Shown piece after piece: positions 9,194-18,357 of a DNA stretch of 64,000 nt. Position 1 is the stretch's first letter. Each line of letters opens with the position of its first letter. The position numbers and the translations under genes are program-made. The stretch is from Thiocystis violacea (GTDB lineage Bacteria; Pseudomonadota; Gammaproteobacteria; Chromatiales; Chromatiaceae): positions 53,501 through 117,500 of the forward strand of contig NZ_NRRG01000008.1 in assembly GCF_016583575.1 (NCBI RefSeq), written 5' to 3'. The notes beneath the pieces were generated by a model that was not told where the DNA came from, made no database searches, and was given only the letters and a program-made list of their open reading frames with translations.

Positions 9194-10363
9194 ATGGGGC
9201 ATCTGGCCGGCGGCAAATCCGCGTTGACACCCTTGATCGATCGCCTGAACCGCTACCCCATCGGGCTGGTGGACAGCGCGCGGCTGCGCGAGATCTTGTC
9301 GCTCCTCTTCGATGACACCGAGTCCTTCGTCGGCGCGCGCTTTCCCCTGCATGAAGCGACGCTGGAGGAACTGGCCGAGCGGACCGGTCTGCCACCCGAA
9401 CACCTCCAGCCGGTGCTCGAACGCATGGCCGACAAGGGCTTGGTGATGGACCTGCCCTACGCGGGCACGACCTACTATCTCCTGGTCCCCGGTCTCATCG
9501 GTTTCATGGAGTTCACCTTCATGCGCCGCCGCACCGATCTGCCGCTCGCCGAACTGGCCCGGCTGATGTCCGAGTATCTGCAGGAGCAGGGGCAGGCGGG
9601 ACAGGCCGGCGAGTTCTTCGGCAGTCGCACCGCGCTCACTCGTGCCCTGGTCCATGACGCGCACATCCCGGTCAGCTCCCGGATCACCGCCTACGAGGAT
9701 GCGCGGCGCATCATCCAGGCGGCCGACTTCTGTGCCGTCACGCTCTGCTACTGCCGCCACAAGAAGGAGCACCTGGGCGAGACCTGCCGCAAGGGCGCGC
9801 CGGTCGAGGACATCTGCATGGTTCTCGGCGAGGGCGCGCGTTTTCTGGTTCGGCGCGGCTTTGCCCAGGAGCGCGACCAGGAAACCATGCTCGCCACCCT
9901 GGAATATGCCCGCTCGCTCGGTCTCACCCATGTGACCGACAACGTCCGCGAGCAGCCGTCCTTCATCTGCAACTGCTGTCGCTGCTGCTGCGAGCTGATG
10001 GCGGGCGTCCAGCTGGGCTTCAATGACGGGATCGCCAAGACGCCCTTCCTGGCCGTGATCGACCCGGAGCGTTGCGACTACTGCGGCGCCTGCCTCAAGA
10101 CCTGCAACGTCAAGGGCGTCGGTCTGGCGCCCGCCGCCCGCCAGGCGCCCAAGGACGCGCGCTTCGCCGCCGTGGACGCCGACGTCTGTCTCGGCTGCGG
10201 CGCCTGCCTCCCGGTCTGCGCGCGGGGGGCGATCCGTTTGGTCGAGCGCCCCCAGCGGCCCAGACCCCCCAAGACGCGCGGCCGGCTGTTCGCTCGTATC
10301 TTGTGGGAGAAGGGCCGCCTCTGGCCCTTTGTCCTGGATCGGTTGAAGCGACGGTGGCGCTAA
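9194..10363 (+). CDS. 4Fe-4S dicluster ferredoxin-domain protein
   Basis: 389 residues from MGHLAGGKSALTP; the frame also runs 78 bp upstream without a clear start. The N-terminal third contains a winged-helix-like stretch (LEELAERTGLPPEHLQPVL). Cysteines are abundant: TLCYCRHKKEHLGETC, CNCCRCCCELM, then two classic ferredoxin motifs CDYCGACLKTC and CLGCGACLPVC near the C terminus. It should carry two 4Fe-4S clusters plus possibly another metal site. Proteins of this layout occur in anaerobes and sulfur bacteria; their substrates are unknown to me. It has no obvious partner in this region. Confidence 0.75.
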   Translation: MGHLAGGKSALTPLIDRLNRYPIGLVDSARLREILSLLFDDTESFVGARFPLHEATLEELAERTGLPPEHLQPVLERMADKGLVMDLPYAGTTYYLLVPGLIGFMEFTFMRRRTDLPLAELARLMSEYLQEQGQAGQAGEFFGSRTALTRALVHDAHIPVSSRITAYEDARRIIQAADFCAVTLCYCRHKKEHLGETCRKGAPVEDICMVLGEGARFLVRRGFAQERDQETMLATLEYARSLGLTHVTDNVREQPSFICNCCRCCCELMAGVQLGFNDGIAKTPFLAVIDPERCDYCGACLKTCNVKGVGLAPAARQAPKDARFAAVDADVCLGCGACLPVCARGAIRLVERPQRPRPPKTRGRLFARILWEKGRLWPFVLDRLKRRWR

Positions 10364-10534
10364 GCCGGGTCGGCGAACCTCGGCCGACGCCACGGATAGA
10401 GCCACACGCCAGAAAAACGGAAGCGCGACCACGAGCACCCGCCAGGCGCGTGCGTCGAGGTGTTGGCGGGGCCGGTCCTTCATGGCCAGGAAGGGGAGCA
10501 TGAGGAGCCGCGGCATCGGATCGCCGGTCGTCCT

Positions 10535-12055
10535 CTACCCGAATCGACTGATCCAGCGATCCAGGGCGTCTTCGGTCGCCGGGTCGATCACCATCTGTTC
10601 GCGCAAGCACAAGGAGCGCACATTCTCGACCGTTTTGCGCGCGAGCGTTGGCGCATCATCGGCGCCGGTGCCGAAGGCGTGCCCCTGGAGCAGCAGTCCC
10701 CGCAGGACCCAGTTGACATCGACTCGACTGATCGGCTGGTTGTGTAAACGGGTCGCATCGCGGACCCGTTTGCCCGTCTCTTTGAGATCAAAGGCAGAGA
10801 CAGCGAGATCGGACGCGATGATCCTGAACAGGGCCTGGTAGCTGGCTGGAGCGAGCAACGGCACGCCGGTGACCTCGTGAATCTGGGAGGCGATCGGGAG
10901 GATGTCTCGATCCTGGCCCCACCCGTGAGCGGCGGCCGCCTGTCCGTTGGGCTTCGAAGCACGTTCCGCTGGGAGGCTGTGACGCCTGGGGTCGTAGAGA
11001 TAGCCGCCGGAGCGGGTCCAGTCGATCAGACTCGGCGCGAGGTCGAGAGACTCGACGAGTTTCCGGAAGCTTCCCATCCCGTTCCAGTCGCTGGCGAGGG
11101 TCGCGTGCTGGGCGGTGATGAGACTCGCAATCTGGCTGCAGGGGAGGGGGCTGCTCGCCTCGGCGAGCTTGGCCCGGATCATCTTCGTGACGCGCGTGAG
11201 CTCGTCGACCACCTTCGGGGGCTCGGTGTCCGGGCTCGCGGGCGCCTGATGCCGCCGTGGGTCGCGAATCCAGCCTCCACCGTCCCAATTCACCTCCAGT
11301 GGAGCGAGATCGAGGGCGTCGACGAGCCGCCGAAAACTGCCCCGGCCCGCCCAGGTCGAGGCATCCATACCGTCGACCGAGGAGAGAATGGTCGCCGCCA
11401 GTCGCGCCAGGGGAAGCGGCGCCTTGGCCTCCGCGACCGCCGTGCGAGTCAGCGCCAGAGCCGCCTTGGCCAGATCCCTCTCGCTGGGTTGGAGGGCGCT
11501 CCTCGGCGGGTCAGGGGTGACGGGCTCCTCGTCATCGTGGAAGCCCAGCGCCTCGCGAACGAACCCGTCTTGATCGATCAGGAGGTCCGCCGAGGCGCGG
11601 TAGGCCGCCGAGGGAAAGCCGATCGCCAGCACCGTGGTTCGGCGGTCCCAGCGGCGCAGCTTGCGCAGCACCGGGGTGAAATCCGCGTCCGCCGAGAAGA
11701 CGATGAATTCGTCGTAGCGGGTTTCCTGCACCAGCAGATCGACGATGTCCAGTACCATGTGAATGTCGGTGCTGGTCTTGCCCTCACTGGTCAGTGCCGG
11801 GCAGTCGATGATCTCGAAGCCGGCGAGATTGAACGCCGGGCGGAAGCGTTGATAGACCTGCGGGTTGAGATAACAGCGGCGGACCAGGACGCGCCGGCGC
11901 GCCCCATCAGCGGCCGGCTGAGGAAGCTCCAAGGACTCCACCAGCCAGTTCATCCAGCGCTGCGGCGTCTTGGCGAAGCGCTCGGCGATGGAGACGTCGA
12001 GCTTGCGAAGCCCCGAATAGACGTTGTCGAAATCGACGAAGAGGGCACTTTTCAT
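10535..12055 (-). CDS. NYN-domain ribonuclease-like protein with two OST-HTH/LOTUS repeats
   Basis: 506 residues. The N-terminal NYN (PIN-like) domain has FVDFDN (Asp8, Asp10), TSTDIHMVLD (Asp97) and SADADFTP (Asp123, Asp125), the acidic set that binds metal in this RNase fold. Residues about 195-270 and 290-360 are two related modules, each with a GSFR(R/K)LV core and ending in DPRRH; they fit OST-HTH/LOTUS RNA-binding domains. A third helical module covers about 385-500. The likely role is RNA binding and cleavage. It is monocistronic inside the mobile region, which makes a defence role possible but unproven. Confidence 0.75.
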   Translation of the reverse strand: MKSALFVDFDNVYSGLRKLDVSIAERFAKTPQRWMNWLVESLELPQPAADGARRRVLVRRCYLNPQVYQRFRPAFNLAGFEIIDCPALTSEGKTSTDIHMVLDIVDLLVQETRYDEFIVFSADADFTPVLRKLRRWDRRTTVLAIGFPSAAYRASADLLIDQDGFVREALGFHDDEEPVTPDPPRSALQPSERDLAKAALALTRTAVAEAKAPLPLARLAATILSSVDGMDASTWAGRGSFRRLVDALDLAPLEVNWDGGGWIRDPRRHQAPASPDTEPPKVVDELTRVTKMIRAKLAEASSPLPCSQIASLITAQHATLASDWNGMGSFRKLVESLDLAPSLIDWTRSGGYLYDPRRHSLPAERASKPNGQAAAAHGWGQDRDILPIASQIHEVTGVPLLAPASYQALFRIIASDLAVSAFDLKETGKRVRDATRLHNQPISRVDVNWVLRGLLLQGHAFGTGADDAPTLARKTVENVRSLCLREQMVIDPATEDALDRWISRFG

Positions 12056-12612
12056 CCCAAGGTCCTACCGAAATCCATGTGTGTCTGGAGACTCTACCAG
12101 CGGACAGCGTTCTCCGAGGGTCCGCATGGCAACGATGAGACGAGGCTCTCTCTAGCGAGCCAGATCCGATTGTCGCTAGCGGGCGGGAGCCATGATCGAA
12201 CGCACCGATGTGCGGTTGGCATGGCGAACTATCGGGGGAGGGCGCTCGGAAATGGCGCACGGGCTGGAAGGAGGACAGGAGGCTGGGAGTAGCCGGTGTA
12301 TACGACTGTCTACCCGCGTACGCGATGGCGAGGGGTGGGGTGCGGCCATGGGCGGAGCCAGGCGCGTCAGGACAGAAACGGCTCAGTGCGGCCATCAAGC
12401 CAGATGGCCTCACTGATGGCCGTGTCCCATCAGCGGTCGGATAGAGGGCTCACTTCAGTATCCGCTTGAAGCCGCATTGCCGCCATTGACGACCCCCAGA
12501 GACGGCGACCCGCCAGCACGCGAGGATTGCCGTGCAGTTCGCGGCTTGCGTCAACGAGCGCTCCGCTCGCATCTGCGACAACAGAGCCCGCGTCGGGTGC
12601 GGTGGACAGCGC
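12056..12612. other. Intergenic stretch with no recognised feature
   Basis: About 560 bp between the NYN gene and the toxin operator. Short frames exist on both strands but none looks like a protein family, and no hairpin or repeat stood out. Confidence 0.5.
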
Positions 12613-12627
12613 TACGCCTTAGGCGTA
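12613..12627. promoter_or_regulatory. Palindromic operator of toxin-antitoxin module 1
   Basis: TACGCCTTAGGCGTA: perfect 6-bp arms around TTA, ending 10 bp before the toxin ATG. XRE antitoxins autoregulate through such palindromes. Confidence 0.6.
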
Positions 12628-12637
12628 CATTCGACCG

Positions 12638-12949
12638 ATGCTGACCGTGGTCGAGACCCCGTTGTTTCAGAAGCAATGGCCTCTGTATTGGACGGAGGAC
12701 GAACGCGGCCGCTTCGCCGCCCACATCGCCGATAACCCTGATGCTGGGGATGTGATTCCCGAGTCAGGTGGGTTGCGCAAAATTCGCTGGCCGCGGGCTG
12801 GATCCGGTAAGTCCGGTGGTGTCAGGGTCATCTATTACACGCGCACCGCCGCAGGTGAGCTGATTCTTCTGACGCTGTACGCCAAGTCTAAAACAGACAA
12901 CCTCACTGGCCAGAAACTCAAGGAGATACGCCGTGCCCTCGAACGTTGA
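12638..12949 (+). CDS. RelE/HigB-type toxin (module 1)
   Basis: 103 residues. The pattern IRWPRAGSGKSGGVRVIYY followed by LLTLYAKSKTDNLT is characteristic of the RelE/HigB2 mRNA-interferase group (residues about 45-90). Such toxins cut ribosome-bound mRNA. It starts right after a palindromic operator and its last 17 bases overlap the antitoxin gene, so the pair is translationally coupled. Toxin-first order matches HigBA. Confidence 0.85.
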   Translation: MLTVVETPLFQKQWPLYWTEDERGRFAAHIADNPDAGDVIPESGGLRKIRWPRAGSGKSGGVRVIYYTRTAAGELILLTLYAKSKTDNLTGQKLKEIRRALER

Positions 12950-13268
12950 GCCATTGAACGAAAGCGAGATCGAGGCCTATGAGGCCAACCGTGATCTCGC
13001 GGCGGATTTGCTCCAGGCCGTTGAGGAGATGAAGGCTGGGGAAGGACGTGTGGTATGGTCGCCAGCCCTCGCCGCAAGACAGGAAACGGGGCTCTCTCAG
13101 GCCCAGTTTGCACAGTTGCTCGGCGTGTCCGTTCGCACTCTGCAAGGCTGGGAGCAGGGTCGCAAACAGCCTAGTGGTGCTGCGCGGACGCTGCTCGCGA
13201 TTGCCAGACGAAATCCTAAAGTGCTTCGGGACGTGGCCGAAGATCTCCGCTCGGGCCATTCACGATAG
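12933..13268 (+). CDS. HigA/NadS-like XRE antitoxin (module 1)
   Basis: 111 residues. An N-terminal helical region (toxin contact) is followed by a helix-turn-helix at about residues 55-100: ETGLSQAQFAQLLGVSVRTL and GWEQGRKQPSGAARTLL. It should neutralise the upstream toxin and repress the operon through the palindrome at 12613-12627. The downstream end lies about 115 bp before an IS4-family insertion, so the module is intact. Confidence 0.85.
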   Translation: MPSNVEPLNESEIEAYEANRDLAADLLQAVEEMKAGEGRVVWSPALAARQETGLSQAQFAQLLGVSVRTLQGWEQGRKQPSGAARTLLAIARRNPKVLRDVAEDLRSGHSR

Positions 13269-13384
13269 GCCGGAGAATCGCCCCGGTATCCAGTGTCTGC
13301 CTGGGGTTGTGCTCAAGCCTGGTCGCCCGCCCCATCAGGGTCGCCGATCGCGTCTCGATGAGTCGCCTCCTCAATCTCGACGTG

Positions 13385-14570
13385 CTCATCACCTATCACA
13401 TTCTGGCAAACTATACCGCTCAGGTGATGTTGAGGTGATTGAGGATCATGGGAAGCGTCAAACGATTGGCTGATGAAGTGGCGCGCGGGCTGCGCGAGGT
13501 GCACCCGCGCCTGCGCAAGACTGTGGTGAACAAGCTGGCGCTGGCGGTCGGGGCGATGATCGAAGGCCAAACCCCGAACACGGTGGAGTTGGCCAATCGG
13601 CTGCCCTTGGACACCGAGCGGCAGGACATGCGCGAGCCATGGCTGAGGCGGTTGCTGAAGAATTCGCGGTTGGGTCCGGGGATGGTGATCGAGCCCTTTG
13701 CGCGAGCGGAGTTGGCGAAGGCGGCCAGCCATGGTCAGACGGTGTTGTTGAGCCTGGACCAAACCGATTTGGGCGATCGGATGGCGCGGCTGATGGTGGC
13801 GTTGCGGGTTGGTGATCGCGCGATACCGCTGGCGTGGCGGGCTGAGGAAGGGGCGGCCAATATCGGCTTCGCGGGCCAGCAGGTGGTGTTGGAGCAGATC
13901 CTGGCCTGGCTGCCGGCCGGGGCGTGCGTGTTGCTGTCGGCGGACCGGTTCTATCCGTCGATGGCCCTGTTCGGGTGGCTCCAAGCCCACGGATGGAGCT
14001 ACCGACTGCGGCTCAAGGGCCACGTGCTGGCGGATACCGGGCAGGGCGATGAGACGACGACGGGCGCGTTGGCACAAGGGGTGACGGAACGTTACTTCGC
14101 CGGTGTGCGCCTGTTTGCGCAGGGGGTGATCACGAACCTCGGGATTCTGCACGAGGATGGCCACCCCGAGCCGTGGATCATGGCCATGGACGCCGCCCCG
14201 ACACGGGCAAGCGTGCTTGACTACGCCGCTCGCTGGGGCATCGAACCGATGTTCTCCGACTTCAAGGGCCGGGGCTTCGACCTGGAGGATTCGCAACTCC
14301 AGCATGCCGAGCGCCTGGAGCGACTGGTGCTCATCATGGCTTTGGCCATGTACTGGTGTGTTCGCGCCGGCCGAGACGAGGCGCTGAACGATCCGACACC
14401 TCTCGAAAAAAGTCCAGGCGCAAAACGACCCCGCGCATTGGAGCTTCAGGAAGCTCTATCGCAGCCTGGTCTCGTGGTTCACCCGCGGCCTGCGTCGCCT
14501 GAAGCGGTGCCTTCAAAACGACCTCCCGTTGCCCGCTTTTCATACCCGTGAGTAACTGATAGGTGATGAG
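13385..14570 (+). mobile_element. IS4-family insertion sequence, complete ends and 9-bp target duplication
   Basis: Element of 1186 bp with 14-bp perfect terminal inverted repeats CTCATCACCTATCA / TGATAGGTGATGAG. It is flanked by the perfect 9-bp direct repeat CTCGACGTG at 13376-13384 and 14571-14579, so the insertion is structurally intact and probably recent. It landed in non-coding DNA downstream of the toxin-antitoxin pair. The transposase gene inside carries a one-base frameshift. A 171-bp derivative of a close relative sits at 48815-48985. Confidence 0.9.
13448..14555 (+). pseudogene. IS4-family DDE transposase, frameshifted near C terminus
   Basis: ATG at 13448 (MGSVKRLADEVARG). DDE residues are visible in LSLDQTD, LLSADRFYPS and the C-terminal FSDFKGRGFDLEDSQLQHAE block. 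At 14406-14411 there is a run of six A; reading continues to a stop at 14551 with an unrelated tail, while the +1 frame gives KVQAQNDPAHWSFRKLYRSL up to a stop at 14555, which looks like the natural C terminus. Five A would restore the full frame. It is either an inactivating insertion or a slippage site. About 320 residues precede the shift, including the catalytic core. Confidence 0.8.
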
Positions 14571-14821
14571 CTCGACGTGATCGGAGTCCGCTACCGGTAT
14601 GATTTTACAGATCAACCTTGAGGTTCGGCGCCTGCTTGCCTCACGGCTACTCGGTGGCCGCATTGAGTCAGAATTTGGCCGTCCCGATGCCAGACCGGAC
14701 TGACAGCAAACCGCGTGAATCAGACCGGGAGCGGTCGCTTCGGAGCGGCCGCTTACATAAACTGGCCCAGGGCTCAGTTGGTTGTCGTTTGGAATCCTGC
14801 TCGCCTAAGCGTTTGCGCTCA

Positions 14822-15349
14822 TCAGCATACTTGCAGGCGAGGGTAGTCTTGGGCCATCCGCTGCCAGAACCCTCCGCTCCAATCGAACGCGACGGTGACA
14901 ACCCAAGACTCGGGCACAGCGTTGATGACCGCTGCAACGGTCTTCCGCCCACATCCCCTCTTCGTTGATGTGAGTGCATAGAATTGTACGAGCTTCGTAT
15001 CCGCGTCGATCAGTAACTCGACGGCGACGACACCTTCGGCTCCAACCTTCACGACTGGGTTATTCTTGCCGTCTGTTGACAAAGTGCTCGACGCGGAGAG
15101 CCGCTGCGGAAAGAGCTTGATATAGCGCAGCTCGGGAATCGCGCTGAGCCCGACGGCCAACCTCTCGTAGATCGGCTCGATGGACCGAAGTGTCCTTGCC
15201 TTGCGGATCCTGTCACCGTCGATGAAGGATGGTGCTCGGGGCATGGGTCCGGTTGCTCGCCGCTTAGACTGGCCGTGTAGCATACCGCCGCAGATGCCCA
15301 GCCGGGACAGCTTTTTGGCCGGAGCGTCCCAGGAGCGGTCGCCGAGCAT
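14822..15349 (-). CDS. Hypothetical protein, possible GNAT-type acetyltransferase fragment
   Basis: 175 residues, start uncertain. The C-terminal half (GVVAVELLIDADTKLVQFY, then GCGRKTVAAVINAVPESW, then FDWSGGFWQRMAQDYP) has the beta-strand/GxG helix/late-strand rhythm of a GNAT fold. The first 80 residues are basic and do not resemble an acetyltransferase N terminus, so the gene may be a truncated copy fused to other sequence. No operon partner. Confidence 0.4.
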   Translation of the reverse strand: MLGDRSWDAPAKKLSRLGICGGMLHGQSKRRATGPMPRAPSFIDGDRIRKARTLRSIEPIYERLAVGLSAIPELRYIKLFPQRLSASSTLSTDGKNNPVVKVGAEGVVAVELLIDADTKLVQFYALTSTKRGCGRKTVAAVINAVPESWVVTVAFDWSGGFWQRMAQDYPRLQVC

Positions 15350-15467
15350 GGGTCTGTTTGTGGCGACTAAGGGACGTTAAGTGGTCGCCCCTGTCGGTGC
15401 ATGGATGGGGTCTTGACTGTTGCCTGTGGCACAAGTCAAGACCTCGAAACCCTCCGCGTGATGCCAT

Positions 15468-16340
15468 TCAGCGTGCGCGTCGCCAGAGCGGTGGCACGAT
15501 GTTGCCGCGCCGGACGGCCATGATCAGCATCACCACACCAGCGGTGGTGCCAACCAGCAAGGCGACAATGGTGCCTTCCATCCCGAATCTGCCCCCCGTC
15601 AGCAATTCCGGCCCTTCGATCATGGCCTTGAACAGGCCGGGCTGTTCGAAGGCACCGGACACAGAGCCGGAGAAGATGCCGCTCTGGGTGAAATTCCAAG
15701 CGATGTGAAAGCCGATGCTCAGCCACAGACGACGGGTCAGCATATAGGCAGCGGTCAGCAGCAGACCTGCTTCAATGGTGATGGCCATGGCCCCGAGGAT
15801 GTTGCCGTCAGCGTTGGACAGGTGCCTGAAACCGAAAAACACCGCGGAAAGCAACAACGCAAGCCAACCGCCCAGCAAATCCTCGACATTGCGGAAAATT
15901 GTACCCCGGTGCAGCAGTTCCTCGAAAACTCCTGAGCTCAGCGCCATGGCCACGGACGGCAGCAGCATGGTCAACGGGTTGACTCCTTCGATGCGGTAAA
16001 CGCCAAGCACCATCAGGATCAGCACGCAAAGCGTATAGAGGCCGGCACCGATCAACATGCCCAGCCCCAACTCACGGCCCATCGCCGGCAGGGCCAGCTC
16101 ATGAACCGGGCGCTGTTCGATGAACTTCACAAAAGCGATGTACACGGCAAAGCCCATGGCGGCCATCAAGGCTGCCATGGCGATGCCTATCAGCGGCGAA
16201 TCGGCAAACCTATATTCCCAGAAGCCGTTGCTGATGCCCGCCATCAGGAACAGGAGCGGGCCGAGCAAGATCAAGCGGACGAGTGGGAATTGCAGCACAC
16301 GTAGCCACAGGGCCGGTTTCGGGTTTGTTTGTTCCATCAT
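15468..16340 (-). CDS. CPBP-family intramembrane metalloprotease
   Basis: 290 residues with about seven to eight hydrophobic segments. The CPBP/Abi motifs are present: EELLHR (Glu140, Glu141, Arg145), FGFRH (His173) and HIAWNF (His212, Asn216). These proteins are Rce1-like membrane proteases; in bacteria they often act in bacteriocin self-immunity or envelope protein processing. It starts at a double ATG with AAAGG upstream, and lies 40 bp downstream of the alpha/beta hydrolase gene on the same strand. Base and codon use of both genes is less GC-rich than the neighbours, suggesting joint transfer. Confidence 0.8.
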   Translation of the reverse strand: MMEQTNPKPALWLRVLQFPLVRLILLGPLLFLMAGISNGFWEYRFADSPLIGIAMAALMAAMGFAVYIAFVKFIEQRPVHELALPAMGRELGLGMLIGAGLYTLCVLILMVLGVYRIEGVNPLTMLLPSVAMALSSGVFEELLHRGTIFRNVEDLLGGWLALLLSAVFFGFRHLSNADGNILGAMAITIEAGLLLTAAYMLTRRLWLSIGFHIAWNFTQSGIFSGSVSGAFEQPGLFKAMIEGPELLTGGRFGMEGTIVALLVGTTAGVVMLIMAVRRGNIVPPLWRRAR

Positions 16341-16380
16341 GGTGACCTTTCAAACCATTGTGCAATCACCAATACAGCAT

Positions 16381-18357
16381 TCATTTCGCCGCCTTGGCCC
16401 AATCGGGAATGTGCCAGGTGATGGTGATGCTCTTGGGGCAGGCGTCTGACAGTTTGCGCTGCGGATTGTTGATGAAGGCCACACCCATATCAGTGACGCA
16501 GGGCTGATAGACAAGCGAACCGTGTCCGGCTTCTGGAATCATGAACACCTGTGCGTTGCTCAGCTTTTCCACCGCCACTTTGGACCAGCTTGCCGGTGTC
16601 TGGGAGTCAAAAAGGCCGCCGATTGACAGGGTCGGGATATCGCTCTCCACAGGCACTTGCCAGTTGTCACGCTGTTGCTGCTTGAAGGGAATGCAGGACC
16701 CATACATAAACTTTGCGAGCGGGTCATAAGCATCGCCGATATAGGGATACTTCAAGCTTGCCGTATATTTCTGATAGCCCTCATAGGAGTTGAAAGGCAT
16801 ATCTTCCTGACAGGCATAGTTCAAGAGATAAAGGTTCGAGAAGAACGCCTTCTCGGACGCCGCCGCGTCACGCTGGATGATGGCGAAGTAACCTGCCAGT
16901 TCTGCATCAGTCATGCTCCCGATCAGGGCCAGCAACCGGCTGCTGGCCTCTCCCGTGGTGTGGACCTTGACGAAGGCGCTCAGGCTTTCTTTTGAGGCTT
17001 TCGTATTTTGCAGCGCGACATAGTCGGAAACCATCTTCTCGGCCTTGGACGCCTCGCTTCCCTTGGCCGCAATCAGCGCCTTCTCCAATTCAGAATCGAA
17101 CAGGGTGGCCACAGGCCCATAGTGTGTCGTGGCGTCGATTTCATCGCGCAGCGCTTCCATCACGTTCAGGTCTGAACGATCAACCCGCTGTGCAATCGCC
17201 GCGTTGTCCGCCAGCGTGGCGATCAAGTCGCGCTGTCGTTTTGGCAGCTTTGACGCGGCGGAAGACACATCATCATCACCTGGCATGGGCATGACGAAGT
17301 CCTTGCCAACCAGCATGTCGACCGTCGGCATCTCCTTTCCGCGGTTGAGCTCATAGATGAAAGCCGGCATGTAGGGCGTCATCGACATGTTGCCGTACTT
17401 GCCATTGCGCTCATCAAAGGGGCGGAAAATGGTGACCGTATCGACGGGCTTGCCCTGGTGGATGATCTTGCCCTCTTTTGCCTTCTTCAAAGTATCGATG
17501 ATGACAGTGTCGAGATCCGGAAAGGTCTTGTTACAGGTTGCGTCGGCCTTGCATTGCTCGACCACATGCTCAATCGCTTCGCTTATCTTGAGGGCAAGCG
17601 TGTCGTACAAATGCACCCAAGGTGGCGCTACCCCATCAATGACCACGGAGCGGATGCCTTCAGGTGCCACGCGCATGGTTTCCAGCGCCAGCTTCGTGCC
17701 ATAGGAAATGCCATACAGGTTATAGGTCTCATAGCCGAGCGCCCGGGTGATGGTGCGCACGTCCTTGGCATTTTCAAAGGTGTTGTATTTGGCAATGTCG
17801 ATTCCAGCCGCCTCGACCTCCCTCAGGCAATCACTGATCGTGTTGCTGTCCTTGTCCGCGCCACTGATGTCCGTTGTGGTGAATTTCTTCAGAGCAATTT
17901 TCGCCGCATTCACGGCCAAGGCGTCGAAACAGTTCACCGACAGGCCGGAAAGGCCGGCGGATCGCTGGTCCCAGAACACCACGTCACGGTTCTTTCGAAA
18001 GGCATCGAAGGTGCGGGCCAGCAGAGGAATCTGGTCGATGGCGCTGCCGCCGGGACCGCCTTGTAGATAGACCAGCGGATCGGGCTCGGAATACTGCGAC
18101 CCGGACTTGAGGATCGCGAACTTGAGGGGAATCTTCTTGCCGTCGGGCTGGGCGTTGTCTTCAGGGACCTGCACCGTGCCACAGAATAGGGTCTTGCCTT
18201 CGATCTCATTGGCCGGCAAGGGGCGCGGACACAGGGTCTGCGCGATGGGCGCCTTTGGGTCAGCTCCGCCGGACTTCAGCGTTGCGAAGTCGTCGCCCGC
18301 ATTTCCGTTGAGTACGGCGATCAATGCCAGGATCTGCTCATAGTTCATAGTGGCCAC
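16381..18357 (-). CDS. Alpha/beta hydrolase of the TAP-like/proline iminopeptidase group
   Basis: Up to 658 residues; GTG at 18357 or ATG at 18348 are both possible starts. Oxyanion-region LVYLQGGPGGSA (about 95-106), VVFWDQRSAGLS, nucleophile GISYGT (Ser218), acid in GGLFDSQTP and His in PEAGHGSLVYQ near the C terminus give the full catalytic triad, with a long cap region between. The family cleaves N-terminal residues from peptides. Many relatives are exported, but no convincing signal peptide is seen here. Likely co-transcribed with the CPBP protease gene downstream. Confidence 0.75.
   Translation of the reverse strand: MATMNYEQILALIAVLNGNAGDDFATLKSGGADPKAPIAQTLCPRPLPANEIEGKTLFCGTVQVPEDNAQPDGKKIPLKFAILKSGSQYSEPDPLVYLQGGPGGSAIDQIPLLARTFDAFRKNRDVVFWDQRSAGLSGLSVNCFDALAVNAAKIALKKFTTTDISGADKDSNTISDCLREVEAAGIDIAKYNTFENAKDVRTITRALGYETYNLYGISYGTKLALETMRVAPEGIRSVVIDGVAPPWVHLYDTLALKISEAIEHVVEQCKADATCNKTFPDLDTVIIDTLKKAKEGKIIHQGKPVDTVTIFRPFDERNGKYGNMSMTPYMPAFIYELNRGKEMPTVDMLVGKDFVMPMPGDDDVSSAASKLPKRQRDLIATLADNAAIAQRVDRSDLNVMEALRDEIDATTHYGPVATLFDSELEKALIAAKGSEASKAEKMVSDYVALQNTKASKESLSAFVKVHTTGEASSRLLALIGSMTDAELAGYFAIIQRDAAASEKAFFSNLYLLNYACQEDMPFNSYEGYQKYTASLKYPYIGDAYDPLAKFMYGSCIPFKQQQRDNWQVPVESDIPTLSIGGLFDSQTPASWSKVAVEKLSNAQVFMIPEAGHGSLVYQPCVTDMGVAFINNPQRKLSDACPKSITITWHIPDWAKAAK

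Noticed and set aside
10369..10388. GTCGGC/GCCGAC hairpin after the Fe-S protein gene as terminator
   Set aside because: Stem of only 6 bp, 8-base loop, and no T-tract.
12192..12444. Short plus-strand frames in the gap after the NYN gene
   Set aside because: No ribosome sites, no recognisable motif, composition typical of chance frames.
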